From: Pelomonas sp. V22
Lineage (GTDB): Bacteria > Pseudomonadota > Gammaproteobacteria > Burkholderiales > Burkholderiaceae_C
Assembly: GCF_030014915.1 (NCBI RefSeq)
Contig: NZ_JAGIXS010000008.1
Location: 248,001 to 312,000, forward strand
Direction: 5' to 3'
Length of the DNA stretch: 64,000 bases
The translations under genes were made by a program, and so were the position numbers. The notes below the pieces were generated by a model. The model did not search any database. It saw only the letters and a program-made list of their open reading frames with translations, and was not told the DNA's origin. Positions 33,135 to 42,130 of the stretch are shown one piece after another; the stretch's first letter is position 1; each line of letters starts with the position of its first letter.

Positions 33135-34857
33135 AGCGGTCGTCCCAGCTGCTGTGCCGGCGGGCGAAGAAGTCCAGGCGCTGGGCCGGGCTCTTGGCGA
33201 AGGCCGCGTCCTCGGCCACGCGCTTCTCGAACGCGGCCTTCAGCGCCGGGTCGGCGGCCAGCTGCTCGCGGGCCACTTCCTCGGCCACATAGCCCTCCAT
33301 GTACTCCTTGCGCTCGAAGTGGTTGTTGAAGAAACCCCAGGCCGCGAACGAATCGGGCGCCAGCGGCTCCAGCAGCGACATCACGAGGCGCGCACCGGGC
33401 TGGGCGATGGGCACGAACAGCGAGCCGGCCGGCACGTCGCGCGCTTCTGCGGCCCACTGGCCCTGCAGGTCCAGGCGCTGGTGGCTCTCCACCGACTGTG
33501 CGCCGCGCTTGGCCATGGTGGCGCGGAAGGTCTGCACCTCGGCCTTGCCCTGCGGCGCCTTCAGCACGCGGTAGCTGAGGCCGTGCAGCTTGAGCTTGTC
33601 GGCCATCCAGGCCGCATGCTCGGCCGGGATCAGGTAGCCGGCCTTGGGCGCGGTGATCTGCAGGTCGGGCAGGATCTCGTCGCGCAGCGGCAGCTTCCAC
33701 AGCTCGGGCTTGCTCTCGTCGTAGCGCGTCATCAAGGCGCCGGAGATCTCGCTCGGCGTGCGCGTGTAGGCATAGCCCCGGAACTCGATCTCGCGGACCT
33801 TGGGGCTGGCCTTCCAGCTCAGGGCCACGCTCTGGCCGGCCAGCTGGGCGGCGCGGCCGTCGGCCTCCTTCGCCACCTTTTGCCAGGCCTTGCCATTGGC
33901 GGCCATTCGCTCCAGCACCGAGACCACGATGTTGCGGGTCACGCGCACGCGGTGCGGGTAGTCCTTCCAGGAATGCGTTTCCACCAGCATCGAGAGCCGG
34001 TTGCGCAGCAGCGGGTAGCCGGTGGAGAAGCGCGGCGGCGAGACGCCATCGGTGAAGCCCGAAAGCGGGTTGTCGTCCTCATTGAACGAAGGGTAGAAGA
34101 CCACCGGCAGCGAGCCCTGCTTCGCAATGTCGGCCGCCACGCCGTCGCGCCAGGCGCGGCCCACGTCGCGCAAGGCCTCGTCCCCGGCATGCACCGGCTC
34201 GACCTGCACGGCCACGTCATGCTCGAACTTGGCACCGTCGGTCACGTGCAGGTCCACCAGCAGCAGCGGGTCCCACAGGTCGATCAGGCGCAACATGGCC
34301 TGCATCTCGGGCGCGTCGGCCTTGGCGTAGTCGCGGTTGAGGTTGTAGTTCTGCGCCGTGGTGCGCCAGCCCATCTGCTCGGGGCCGCGCTGGTTGGGGC
34401 GGTTCCAGGCGGCAAAGCGCTCGTGGCCGTCCACGTTGAACACCGGCACGAAGACCAGCACCTGCTTCTTCAGGGCGCCGGGCGCGGCCTGGCCGTCGAG
34501 CACCTGGCGCAGCGCCTGGAAGCCGGCGTCCTTGCCGTCGATCTCGCCGGCATGGATGCCGCCCTGGATCAGGGCCACCGGCAGTCCCTTCTTGCGCGCG
34601 TCGGCGGGGCTCAGGGCACCGCTGTCCGAGGCCACCAGGGCCAGCATCGGCCGGCCCTGCGGCGTGCGGCCGAACTCCCAGCAGCGCACGCGGCCCGGAT
34701 AGGCTTTGGCGAAATCGCGGCACAGGGTCTCGACCTCCTCGTAGCGACCGGTCTTCAGGAAACCGCTGCGCTCGGAGACGGTGGTCAGCGTGGGCGGTGC
34801 GGCGAGAGCGCTGGTGGCGAGGAGGGCGGCGGCGAGCAGCGGGGTGAGCTTGAACAT
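33094..34857 (-). CDS. exported M14-family zinc carboxypeptidase
   Basis: 587 residues. Signal peptide MFKLTPLLAAALLATSALA. Zinc ligands His and Glu are in GGIHAGEIDGKD (HxxE), and the third His is in LLVDLHVTDG. NLNRDYAKADAPE is the substrate-binding stretch. The catalytic Glu is probably the one in LSMLVETHSWKDY. The catalytic domain covers about residues 40-330; the C-terminal 250 residues form an uncharacterised domain ending in DDRFNLYPVLRTDRQP. Length is like the large bacterial M14 proteins, longer than typical carboxypeptidase A. A periplasmic peptide-trimming role fits the other peptidases in the window. Confidence 0.9.
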   Translation of the reverse strand: MFKLTPLLAAALLATSALAAPPTLTTVSERSGFLKTGRYEEVETLCRDFAKAYPGRVRCWEFGRTPQGRPMLALVASDSGALSPADARKKGLPVALIQGGIHAGEIDGKDAGFQALRQVLDGQAAPGALKKQVLVFVPVFNVDGHERFAAWNRPNQRGPEQMGWRTTAQNYNLNRDYAKADAPEMQAMLRLIDLWDPLLLVDLHVTDGAKFEHDVAVQVEPVHAGDEALRDVGRAWRDGVAADIAKQGSLPVVFYPSFNEDDNPLSGFTDGVSPPRFSTGYPLLRNRLSMLVETHSWKDYPHRVRVTRNIVVSVLERMAANGKAWQKVAKEADGRAAQLAGQSVALSWKASPKVREIEFRGYAYTRTPSEISGALMTRYDESKPELWKLPLRDEILPDLQITAPKAGYLIPAEHAAWMADKLKLHGLSYRVLKAPQGKAEVQTFRATMAKRGAQSVESHQRLDLQGQWAAEARDVPAGSLFVPIAQPGARLVMSLLEPLAPDSFAAWGFFNNHFERKEYMEGYVAEEVAREQLAADPALKAAFEKRVAEDAAFAKSPAQRLDFFARRHSSWDDRFNLYPVLRTDRQP

Positions 34858-34898
34858 GGGCTTGTCAATCCAGGCGACGAAGAGGTCGCCGGACTGTA

Positions 34899-35258
34899 CT
34901 AGCCGCCCGCCCGCTTGGCCGGATGTCCGGCCTTGATGAGCAGCTCGGTCACGCGATCGGCATGGTCGCCCTGGATCTCGATCACGCCGTCCTTGACCGT
35001 GCCGCCGGTGCCGCAGGCGGCGCGCAGCTTCTTCCCGAGGGCCTGCAGATCGTCGTCCGACAGGGCCATGCCCTTGACGAGCGTGACGGTCTTGCCGCCC
35101 CGGCCCTTGCTCTCGCGCCAGACGCGGGCGATGCCATCTCCGGCCGGCTTGGCAGCCTTCTTAAGCGCGGCGCAACGGCAGTCCGCGAGCGCCTGGCGGC
35201 AGTCGGGGCAGGTGCGGCCCGTCTCCGTGGAGTAGACCAGGCGGCTGCCGCCGCTCAT
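34899..35258 (-). CDS. yciH: eIF1/SUI1-like translation factor YciH
   Basis: 119 residues homologous to E. coli YciH: MSGGSRLVYSTETGRTCPDCR at the N-terminus and GGTVKDGVIEIQGDHADRVTELLIKAGHPAKRAGG at the C-terminus. The SUI1 fold contains VTLVKGMALSDDDLQALGKKLRAACG. Unlike E. coli YciH it has a Cys-rich N-terminal insert (CPDCRQALADCRCA) that could bind zinc. YciH in E. coli affects start-codon fidelity. The start overlaps the stop of the small lipoprotein gene by four bases (ATGA at 35255-35258). It is the last gene of a three-gene overlapping run. Confidence 0.92.
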   Translation of the reverse strand: MSGGSRLVYSTETGRTCPDCRQALADCRCAALKKAAKPAGDGIARVWRESKGRGGKTVTLVKGMALSDDDLQALGKKLRAACGTGGTVKDGVIEIQGDHADRVTELLIKAGHPAKRAGG

Positions 35259-35479
35259 CGCTGCGCCCCCGACGCGGCCGAGGGCAATTGCAGCTGGCGG
35301 CGCTGCTTCTCGTAGTCGCGGTAGTCCTGGCTGTTGCGGCGCCGGCATTCCGTGCGGGCGCTGGCATCCTGCATCTGCTCGCAGTCGCGCAGGGCCGTCT
35401 GCTGGCCCATGTCGTACAGCACCTCGCAGCCCGCCAGCAGGGCTGCGGCGGCCAGTGCCAGCGGCAGGGTCGCCTTCAT
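35255..35479 (-). CDS. small lipoprotein
   Basis: 74 residues. Signal MKATLPLALAAAALLAGC with lipobox LAGC, so mature protein starts at C18. The mature part is short and rich in Cys, Gln, Arg and Asp (LRDCEQMQDASARTECRRRNSQDY), with two Cys that may form a disulfide. It overlaps the genes on both sides by four bases. No named family comes to mind. Coupled translation with DUF2242 upstream and YciH downstream suggests only shared control. Confidence 0.75.
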   Translation of the reverse strand: MKATLPLALAAAALLAGCEVLYDMGQQTALRDCEQMQDASARTECRRRNSQDYRDYEKQRRQLQLPSAASGAQR

Positions 35480-36063
35480 TTGTCGCCCTCGCGCCTGTCG
35501 TTGGCCTGCTCCTTCAGCATGCGGTTCATCAGTGCGAAGAAGCGGTCATAGAACTCGCCGGCCGGGATGGTCTCGCTGGCCACCTTGACCAGGGAATCCT
35601 GCGACGAGGACAGCGGCACCGAGATCGAGCCGATGGCGCTGATGCCTATGCTGCTGGCGTTCGTGCTCTTCTTGATTGCGTAGCGGTCTTGCTGGGCCGA
35701 GACGTAGGCGGTGGCGATCTGGCTGTTCTTGCCATCGGCCACGCAGACGATGTTGAAGCTCAGCTCTACGTGCACCTCGCCCTCGGGCTGGAAGCGCTTG
35801 CTGCCATTGATGCCGCCCTCGCGGGCGCTGGTGATGATGTAGCCCTGGCTCAACAGCGCGCGGCGCGCCGCCTCGCAGGTCTCGGCCACGCTGCCGTCGA
35901 ACAGGCGCGAGAAGGTCTCGTCGCTCTGGAACTTCTCGTTCAGGTAGACCGAGGTCTTGGGCGTGGCCTGCAGCGCCGGCGAGCCGCAGGCACTCAGCAG
36001 GACGGCAGCCGCCAGACTGGCGGCGAGCGGGCGTAGCAAGGGGTTGCGGAGGGTCGGCAGCAT
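35476..36063 (-). CDS. DUF2242-like outer-membrane lipoprotein
   Basis: 195 residues from MLPTLRNPLLRPLAASLAAAVLLSAC, with lipobox LSAC. The mature part has YLNEKFQSDETFSRLFDGSVAETCEAARRALLSQGYIITSA, then VELSFNIVC and a closing VKVASETIPAGEFYDRFFALMNRML. The layout matches the DUF2242 family as I recall it, found mainly in betaproteobacteria. A longer frame to 36111 has no signal peptide. It is first of the overlapping three-gene run with the small lipoprotein and yciH. Function unknown. Confidence 0.75.
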   Translation of the reverse strand: MLPTLRNPLLRPLAASLAAAVLLSACGSPALQATPKTSVYLNEKFQSDETFSRLFDGSVAETCEAARRALLSQGYIITSAREGGINGSKRFQPEGEVHVELSFNIVCVADGKNSQIATAYVSAQQDRYAIKKSTNASSIGISAIGSISVPLSSSQDSLVKVASETIPAGEFYDRFFALMNRMLKEQANDRREGDK

Positions 36064-36166
36064 CGGGGTGATTATCCCAGGGCGAGGGGCGGTGTTTGGC
36101 CGGGTCCGCACCGTACCACCCTTTGTGGGCCGATGCTAAGCTGGCCCGGCAGTCCCCGAGCCCGCC

Positions 36167-37231
36167 ATGAACCTGTCCCGCCGCCACCACCTGAGCGCCC
36201 TGCTGGGCCTGTTGGCGGCCCGGCCAGGGCTGGCGGCCGGCACCGCGCTCGGCGAGCTCGAGAAGGCGGCGCGCGCCGAGGGCCGTGTGGTCAGCGGCGG
36301 CATGCCGGACTTCTGGGCCAACTGGCGTGCCACCTGGTCCGACCTGCAACACCGCTATGGCCTGGCCCATCAGGATTTCAACGGCAGCAGCGGCGAGATG
36401 CTCACGCGGCTGCAGGCCGAGGGCCGCGAAGCCACGCTGGACATCGTCGACCTGGGCTTCGAGTTCGCCGGCCTGGCCAAGGCCTCCGGCCTCACACGGG
36501 CGCACAAACCCGCCCCCTGGGAGCAGCTTCCCGACTGGGCTCGCGACCCCGAAGGCCATTGGGCCCTGGCCTATACCGGCACCATTGCGTTCGCGGTCAA
36601 CACCCGGCTGGCGGCCCGCGCACCGCGCAGCTGGAAGGACTTGTTCGAGGACAAGTCGCTGCGCGTGATGACGGGCGAGGTCGGCCCCACGGCGCAGGCC
36701 AACGCCGTGGTGCTGGCGGCGGCGGTGGCGCTGGGTGGCAGCGAAACCCGGCTCGACCCGGCCCTGGCTCGCTTCGCCGAACTGGCCGCGCGTGGCCGCC
36801 TGGTCAACATGAATCCGGGCGTGGCCCGCATGAAGGCCAACGTGGCCGATGTCTACCTGATGTGGGACTTCAATGCCCTGTCATTCCGCCACCGGCTGGC
36901 CAATGCGGCCGACTTCGAGGTGCTGATACCGGCCGACGGCTCGGTGCTGAGCGGCTATGCGCCGGTGCTGAACCGCTACGCTCCCCATCCCCATGCGGCA
37001 CAACTGACGCGCGAATACATCTTCAGCGACGCCGGCCAGCTGAACCTGGCGCGCGGCAATGCCCGGCCCATCCGTATCGACCAGCTGGACCTGCCGGCCG
37101 CCGTGCGCGGGCGCCTGGTCGACAGCGCCCAGTACCGCAATGCGCGCGCGCTGCAGCCGGCGGTCTGGGCGCGCGAAGCGAAGAAGCTGGACCAGGTCTG
37201 GCAGAAGGACGTGCTGCGCAAGCCGGGCTGA
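36167..37231 (+). CDS. orphan ABC-type solute-binding protein (PotD/AfuA-like)
   Basis: 354 residues. The N-terminus MNLSRRHHLSALLGLLAARPGLAAG is a signal with an SRR pair and may use the Tat route. The binding-protein fold shows GRVVSGGMPDFWANW, DLGFEFAGLAKASGL, YTGTIAFAVNTRLAAR, VMTGEVGPTAQANAVVLAAAVALGG and EYIFSDAGQLNLARGNARPI, which match the iron/polyamine-binding (SBP_bac_6/8) class. No permease or ATPase gene is nearby, so it may serve a remote transporter or a sensor. Ligand unknown. Neighbours: divergent DUF2242 gene and, 156 nt downstream, the 2-oxoacid oxidoreductase operon. Confidence 0.85.
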   Translation: MNLSRRHHLSALLGLLAARPGLAAGTALGELEKAARAEGRVVSGGMPDFWANWRATWSDLQHRYGLAHQDFNGSSGEMLTRLQAEGREATLDIVDLGFEFAGLAKASGLTRAHKPAPWEQLPDWARDPEGHWALAYTGTIAFAVNTRLAARAPRSWKDLFEDKSLRVMTGEVGPTAQANAVVLAAAVALGGSETRLDPALARFAELAARGRLVNMNPGVARMKANVADVYLMWDFNALSFRHRLANAADFEVLIPADGSVLSGYAPVLNRYAPHPHAAQLTREYIFSDAGQLNLARGNARPIRIDQLDLPAAVRGRLVDSAQYRNARALQPAVWAREAKKLDQVWQKDVLRKPG

Positions 37232-37387
37232 ACAAGGGCCGTGCGCCCCGCTGGTGCGCCCGGGTTTGCCCGCGCAGCCCAGCCTGGTGCGGCGGGCGTA
37301 GACTGGCCCGACACAGTGGTGCACCGGTGCCCTTGATGGCACCGCGAATGTGCAGGTCGCTGTGATCCGCACAGGAGGGCTTCCACG

Positions 37388-39172
37388 GTGCAGCGCAGCG
37401 ATATTGCCGACCCGGCCTATTTCCACAAGGTCGTCGACTGTCAGTGGGCCTGTCCGGCCCATACCCCCGTCCCCGAGTACATCCGCCTGATCGCCCAGGG
37501 CCGCCACGACGAGGCCTACATGGTGAACTGGGTGTCCAACGTCTTCCCCGGCGTGCTGGGTCGCACCTGCGACCGGCCCTGCGAGCCGGCCTGCCGGCGC
37601 GGGCGGGTCGAGGAAAAAAATGCGGCCAAGCCGGAGGCTGTGGCGATCTGCCGCTTGAAGCGGGTCTGCGCTGACAACAAGACCGAGGAGGTGCGCGCGC
37701 TCTTCCCCATGCCTTTGCCGCGCAACGGCAAGAAGGTCGCCTGCATAGGCGCGGGCCCGGCCTCGCTGACCGTGGCGCGCGACCTGGCCACGCAAGGCTA
37801 TGCGGTCACCGTCTTCGACGGCGAGGCCAAGGCTGGCGGCTTCATCCGCACGCAGATCCCGCGCTTTCGCCTGCCTGAATCGGTGATCGACGAGGAATGC
37901 GGCCACATCCTCAACCTCGGCGTCGAGCTGCGGGCCGGTGAGCGCATCGCCTCGATGAAGGCGCTGCTGGGCGAGGGCTATGACGCGGTCTTCGTCGGCT
38001 GCGGCGCGCCGCGGGGGCGCGACCTGCAGCTGCCCGGTCGCCAGGAAGCCGGCGCCACCATCCGCATCGGCATCGACTGGCTGGCCTCGGTCTCCTTCGG
38101 CCACGTCACCAGCGTCTTGCCCCGCGTCATTGTGCTCGGGGGCGGCAACACGGCGATGGACTGCTGCCGTTCCGCCCGCCGCCTGGGCGCGAAGAGCGTG
38201 ACTGTGGCCGTGCGCAGCGGCTACGCGCAGATGAAGGCCTCGCCCTGGGAGAAGGAAGACGCCGAGCACGAGGGCATTCCCATCCTCGACTTCCATGTGC
38301 CCCTGGCCTTCGAGCATGAGAACGGCAAGCTCACCGGCATGCGCTTCAAGAAGGCCCAGACCGGCGAGGAGCTGAGGATTCCTTGTGACGAGGTCCTGAT
38401 CGCCGTGGGCCAGGAAAATTCCTTCCCCTGGATAGAACGCGATGCCGGCATCGCATTCGACGAGCAGGGTCTGCCGCAGCTCGATGCGCTGACGTTCCAG
38501 TCCAGCCTGCCCCAGGTCTTCTTCGGCGGCGACGCGGCCTTCGGGCCCAAGAACATCATCACGGCCGTGGCCCATGGGCATGAGGCGGCCGTGTCCATTG
38601 ACCGCTATCTGCACGCCGAGGCGGTGAGCAAGCGGCCGCCTCCGCATGTGAACCTGCTGTCGCAGAAGATGGGCATTCATGAATGGAGTTATGACAACGC
38701 CATTGCCAACGACGCACGCTACAAGGTGCCCTGGACGGCGGCCGAGAAGGCCCTGGCCAGCATCAAGGTCGAGGTCGAGCTGGGCTTCGACGCGGCCACC
38801 GCCTTCAAGGAGGCGCAGCGCTGCCTGAACTGCGATGTGCAGACGGTGTTCACCGACAGGCAGTGCATCGAATGCGATGCCTGCGTGGACATCTGCCCGA
38901 TGGACTGCATCAGCTTCACCGCCAACGGCGAGGAGGCCGAGCTGCGCCAGCAGCTCCATGCGCCGGCCCTGAACCTGACCCAGGATCTCTATGTCTCCGG
39001 CGAGCTCAAGACCGGCCGCGTGATGGTCAAGGACGAAGACGTCTGCCTGCACTGCGGCCTCTGCGCCGAGCGCTGCCCCACCGGTGCCTGGGACATGCAG
39101 AAGTTCCTCTTGCAGACCACCAAAGCGGGGCCGGCCTGCCGGGACCATGAGACGCGGAGGGCTGCCGCATGA
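37388..39172 (+). CDS. GltD-like FAD/iron-sulfur NAD(P)-linked subunit with ferredoxin domain
   Basis: 594 residues. The N-terminal iron-sulfur section has CQWACPAHTPVPEYI and TCDRPCEPACRRG, as in glutamate synthase small subunit. FAD binding: VACIGAGPASLTVARDLATQGYAVTVFD. NAD(P) binding: VIVLGGGNTAMDCCRSARRLG. FFGGDAAFGPKNIITAVAHGH is the second FAD contact. The C-terminal ferredoxin domain carries CIECDACVDICPMDC and CLHCGLCAERCPTGA, two 4Fe-4S clusters. GTG 37388 has AGGAGGGC upstream. It overlaps the KorA-like gene by four bases, so it should transfer electrons between the oxidoreductase and NAD(P)(H). Confidence 0.88.
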   Translation: MQRSDIADPAYFHKVVDCQWACPAHTPVPEYIRLIAQGRHDEAYMVNWVSNVFPGVLGRTCDRPCEPACRRGRVEEKNAAKPEAVAICRLKRVCADNKTEEVRALFPMPLPRNGKKVACIGAGPASLTVARDLATQGYAVTVFDGEAKAGGFIRTQIPRFRLPESVIDEECGHILNLGVELRAGERIASMKALLGEGYDAVFVGCGAPRGRDLQLPGRQEAGATIRIGIDWLASVSFGHVTSVLPRVIVLGGGNTAMDCCRSARRLGAKSVTVAVRSGYAQMKASPWEKEDAEHEGIPILDFHVPLAFEHENGKLTGMRFKKAQTGEELRIPCDEVLIAVGQENSFPWIERDAGIAFDEQGLPQLDALTFQSSLPQVFFGGDAAFGPKNIITAVAHGHEAAVSIDRYLHAEAVSKRPPPHVNLLSQKMGIHEWSYDNAIANDARYKVPWTAAEKALASIKVEVELGFDAATAFKEAQRCLNCDVQTVFTDRQCIECDACVDICPMDCISFTANGEEAELRQQLHAPALNLTQDLYVSGELKTGRVMVKDEDVCLHCGLCAERCPTGAWDMQKFLLQTTKAGPACRDHETRRAAA

Positions 39173-40992
39173 GCCGGATAGAAGCGGTCAACGACTTCGT
39201 CGTGAAGTTCGCCAACGTGAACGGCTCGGGCTCGGCCTCCGCCAACGAGCTGTTCGCCAAGGCCATCCTGCGCATGGGCGTGCCGGTCAGCCCGCGCAAC
39301 ATCTTCCCGAGCAACATCCAGGGCCTGCCCACCTGGTACGAGGTGCGGGTCTGCGAGGCCGGCTGGCTGGGCCGGCGCGGCGGTGTCGACATGATGGTGG
39401 CGATGAACCCACAGACCTGGGCCCAGGACCTGCAGGAGATCAGCCCCGGCGGCTACTTGTTCTACGACTCCACCCGGCCACTGCCGCCCGAGGCCTTCCG
39501 CGCCGACGTGCATGTGATCGCCATGCCGGTGACGGCCATCTGCAACGCCACCTACGAGGACTCGCGCCAGCGCCAGCTGTTCAAGAACATCATGGTGCTG
39601 GGCGCGCTGTCGCAGCTGATGGGCATTGATCCCAAGGAGATTGAGACCCTGTTCGCCGAGCAGTACAAGGGCAAGGAACGCCTGCTCGATTCCAACGTGC
39701 GTGCCCTGCATGCCGGCCGCGAGTTCGCGCGCGACCACCTCGGCGATGCGCTCGGCCTGCAGGTGCGGCGCGCCGACCGCGTGGGCCAGCGAATCTTTGT
39801 CGATGGCAATGCGGCTGCGGCCCTGGGCTGCGTCTATGGAGGTGCCACCGTCTGCGCCTGGTACCCGATCACGCCCTCGAGTTCGGTGGCCGAGGCCTTC
39901 GAGAAGTACTGCGGCAAGTTCCGCGTCGACGCGGCGACGGGTGAGAAGCGCTACGCCATCATCCAGGCCGAGGACGAGATCGCCTCCATCGGCATGATCA
40001 CCGGCGCCGGCTGGAACGGCGCGCGCGCCTTCACGGCGACCAGCGGCCCCGGCGTCTCGCTGATGAGCGAGTTCCTGGGCCTCGCCTACTTCGCCGAGAT
40101 CCCTCTGACCATCATCGACGTGCAGCGCGGCGGGCCCTCCACCGGCATGCCCACGCGCACGCAGCAGGCCGACCTGATCGCTGCCGCCTATGCCTCGCAT
40201 GGCGACACCAAGCATGTGCTCTTGCTGCCCGAAGACCCGCGCGAATGCTTCGAGATGGCCGCCGCCGCGCTGGACCTCGCAGACCGGCTGCAGACGCCGG
40301 TCTTCCTGATGACCGACCTCGACATCGGCATGAACCAGCGCCTGTGCGAGCCGCTGGCCTGGAGCGACGAGCGCCGCTACGACCGCGGCAAGGTGATGAC
40401 GGCCGCGCAGCTTGAGGCCGGCAAGGAGTTCGCCCGCTACAAGGATGTGGACGGCGACGGCATCCCCTGGCGCACCCTGCCCGGCACGCACCCGAGCAAG
40501 GGCGCCTACTTCACGCGCGGCACCACGCGCGATCCGCAGGCCCGCTACTCGGAGAAGGGCGAGGACTATGTCTACAACGTCGAGCGCCTGTTGAAGAAAT
40601 TCGCCACGGCCGCCACCCTGGTGCCGCCGCCGCTGCTGAAGCCGGCGGCCCGCAAGACGCGGCTCGGGGTGATCTATTTCGGCTCGACCAGCCCGGCCAT
40701 GGACGAGGCCTTGCAGGCGCTCGGCGAGGCCGACATCCATGTCGATGCGCTGCGGCTGCGTGCCTTCCCGTTCCCCGCTGCGGTGCTCGAGTTCATCGCG
40801 GCGCATGAGCAGGTCTTCGTCGTCGAGCAGAACCGCGATGCGCAGATGCGCAGCCTGCTGGTCAACGAGCTGGAGGTGGCGCCGGCCAAGCTCACCAAGA
40901 TCCTGCATTTCGACGGCACGCCCATCACCGCCCGCTTCATCACCGAGGCGATCACGCGCCATGTGCATGCGCTGGCCACGACACCCAGGTAG
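39169..40992 (+). CDS. korA: 2-oxoacid:acceptor oxidoreductase, fused gamma-alpha subunit (KorA-like)
   Basis: 607 residues. The gamma domain (about 1-190) begins VVKFANVNGSGSASANELFAKAILRMG. The alpha domain (about 200-607) has GNAAAALGCVYGGATVCAWYPITPSSSVAEAFEKY, then the TPP/CoA-side ATSGPGVSLMSEFLGLAYFAEIPLTIIDVQRGGPSTGMPTRTQQADL, which are hallmark motifs of 2-oxoglutarate oxidoreductases. QPGSTG-like loop and the C-terminal VVEQNRDAQMRSLLVNEL complete it. With the KorB-like gene 12 nt downstream it forms an enzyme for oxidative decarboxylation of a 2-oxoacid to its acyl-CoA. Substrate most likely 2-oxoglutarate, but this is inferred from family similarity. Confidence 0.9.
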   Translation: MSRIEAVNDFVVKFANVNGSGSASANELFAKAILRMGVPVSPRNIFPSNIQGLPTWYEVRVCEAGWLGRRGGVDMMVAMNPQTWAQDLQEISPGGYLFYDSTRPLPPEAFRADVHVIAMPVTAICNATYEDSRQRQLFKNIMVLGALSQLMGIDPKEIETLFAEQYKGKERLLDSNVRALHAGREFARDHLGDALGLQVRRADRVGQRIFVDGNAAAALGCVYGGATVCAWYPITPSSSVAEAFEKYCGKFRVDAATGEKRYAIIQAEDEIASIGMITGAGWNGARAFTATSGPGVSLMSEFLGLAYFAEIPLTIIDVQRGGPSTGMPTRTQQADLIAAAYASHGDTKHVLLLPEDPRECFEMAAAALDLADRLQTPVFLMTDLDIGMNQRLCEPLAWSDERRYDRGKVMTAAQLEAGKEFARYKDVDGDGIPWRTLPGTHPSKGAYFTRGTTRDPQARYSEKGEDYVYNVERLLKKFATAATLVPPPLLKPAARKTRLGVIYFGSTSPAMDEALQALGEADIHVDALRLRAFPFPAAVLEFIAAHEQVFVVEQNRDAQMRSLLVNELEVAPAKLTKILHFDGTPITARFITEAITRHVHALATTPR

Positions 40993-41004
40993 GAAAGCAC
41001 AGCG

Positions 41005-42057
41005 ATGACCTATCTCGCCAAACCCACGCTGCACCATCCCTCGCTGCAGAAGAACAAGGTCGGCTACACGCGTCGCGACTACGAAGGAAAGGTCTCGACG
41101 CTGTGCGCCGGCTGCGGCCATGACTCGGTCTCGGGCGCCATCGTCCAGGCCTGCTGGCAGCTGGACATCGCGCCGCACCGCGTGGCCAAGCTCTCGGGCA
41201 TAGGTTGCTCCAGCAAGACGCCGGACTACTTCCTCGGCGCCAGCCACGGTTTCAACACCGTGCACGGCCGCATGCCCAGCGTGCTGACCGGGGCCAACCT
41301 GGCCAACCGCGAGCTGCTCTACCTCGGCATCTCAGGCGACGGCGATTCGGCCTCCATCGGCCTCGGCCAGTTTGCCCATGCGATGCGGCGCGGCGTGCGC
41401 ATGGTCTACCTCGTCGAGAACAACGGCGTCTACGGCCTGACCAAGGGCCAGTTCAGCGCCACGGCCGACCGCGGCTCGGTGGCCAAGAAGGGCGCGACCA
41501 ACAACGACGCCTCCATCGACCTGGTGGCGCTCGCGCTGCAGCTCGGCGCCACCTATGTGGCCCGCTCCTTCAGCGGCGACAAGGCCCAGCTCGTGCCCCT
41601 GATCGAGGGCGCGATCCGCCATGGCGGCGCCGCCTTCATCGACGTGATCAGCCCCTGCGTGGCCTTCAACAACCATGCCGGCAGCACGCGCTCCTACGAC
41701 CATGTGCGCGAGCACAACGAGGCGCTGAACCGCATCGACTTCATTGACCTGGCGGCCGAGCAGAATGCGGCGGGCGACGAAGGCGAGATCCTCGTGCCCC
41801 AGCCTGATGGCTCGCAGATGCGCTTGCAAAGAGTGCTGGCCGACTACGACCCGACCGACCGCCTCGGCGCCATGAACCACCTGCAGGCCTTGCAGGCCGA
41901 GGGCGTGATCCCCACCGGCCTGCTCTACGTGGACCCGCAGGCGCGCGACCTGCACCAGGGCCTGAAGACCGTGGCCCGGCCGCTGAACCAGCTGGCCGAG
42001 GCCGACTTGTGCCCGGGGGCCGCGTTGTTGGACAAGATCAACGCGGGTTTGCGCTAG
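41005..42057 (+). CDS. korB: 2-oxoacid:acceptor oxidoreductase beta subunit (KorB-like)
   Basis: 350 residues. TPP-binding core: YLGISGDGDSASIGLGQF then VENNGVYGLTKGQFSATAD. Iron-sulfur ligand candidates are C34, C37 (LCAGCGHDS), C68 (GIGCSSK) and the Cys in ISPCVAFNN, the four-Cys pattern of this subunit. The C-terminus (from about 250, LVPQPDGSQMRLQRVLADYDPTDR) matches the 2-oxoglutarate type. Third gene of the operon: FAD/ferredoxin subunit, alpha-gamma, beta. It ends 73 nt before the M13 peptidase. Confidence 0.9.
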   Translation: MTYLAKPTLHHPSLQKNKVGYTRRDYEGKVSTLCAGCGHDSVSGAIVQACWQLDIAPHRVAKLSGIGCSSKTPDYFLGASHGFNTVHGRMPSVLTGANLANRELLYLGISGDGDSASIGLGQFAHAMRRGVRMVYLVENNGVYGLTKGQFSATADRGSVAKKGATNNDASIDLVALALQLGATYVARSFSGDKAQLVPLIEGAIRHGGAAFIDVISPCVAFNNHAGSTRSYDHVREHNEALNRIDFIDLAAEQNAAGDEGEILVPQPDGSQMRLQRVLADYDPTDRLGAMNHLQALQAEGVIPTGLLYVDPQARDLHQGLKTVARPLNQLAEADLCPGAALLDKINAGLR

Positions 42058-42102
42058 GGCCTGACGAACGGTGGTGGCGGTGGCCTGGCCGAGAATGGCC
42101 GG

Positions 42103-42116
42103 CTTGTACATACAAG
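42103..42116. promoter_or_regulatory. 14-bp palindrome before the M13 peptidase gene
   Basis: CTTGTACATACAAG (42103-42116) is a perfect palindrome except for the central CA/TA step counted as spacer (CTTGTA-CA-TACAAG). It lies 14 nt upstream of the ATG at 42131, so it would block translation or transcription if bound. Candidate operator; the regulator is unknown. Confidence 0.45.
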
Positions 42117-42130
42117 TACCCGCCCAGCCC

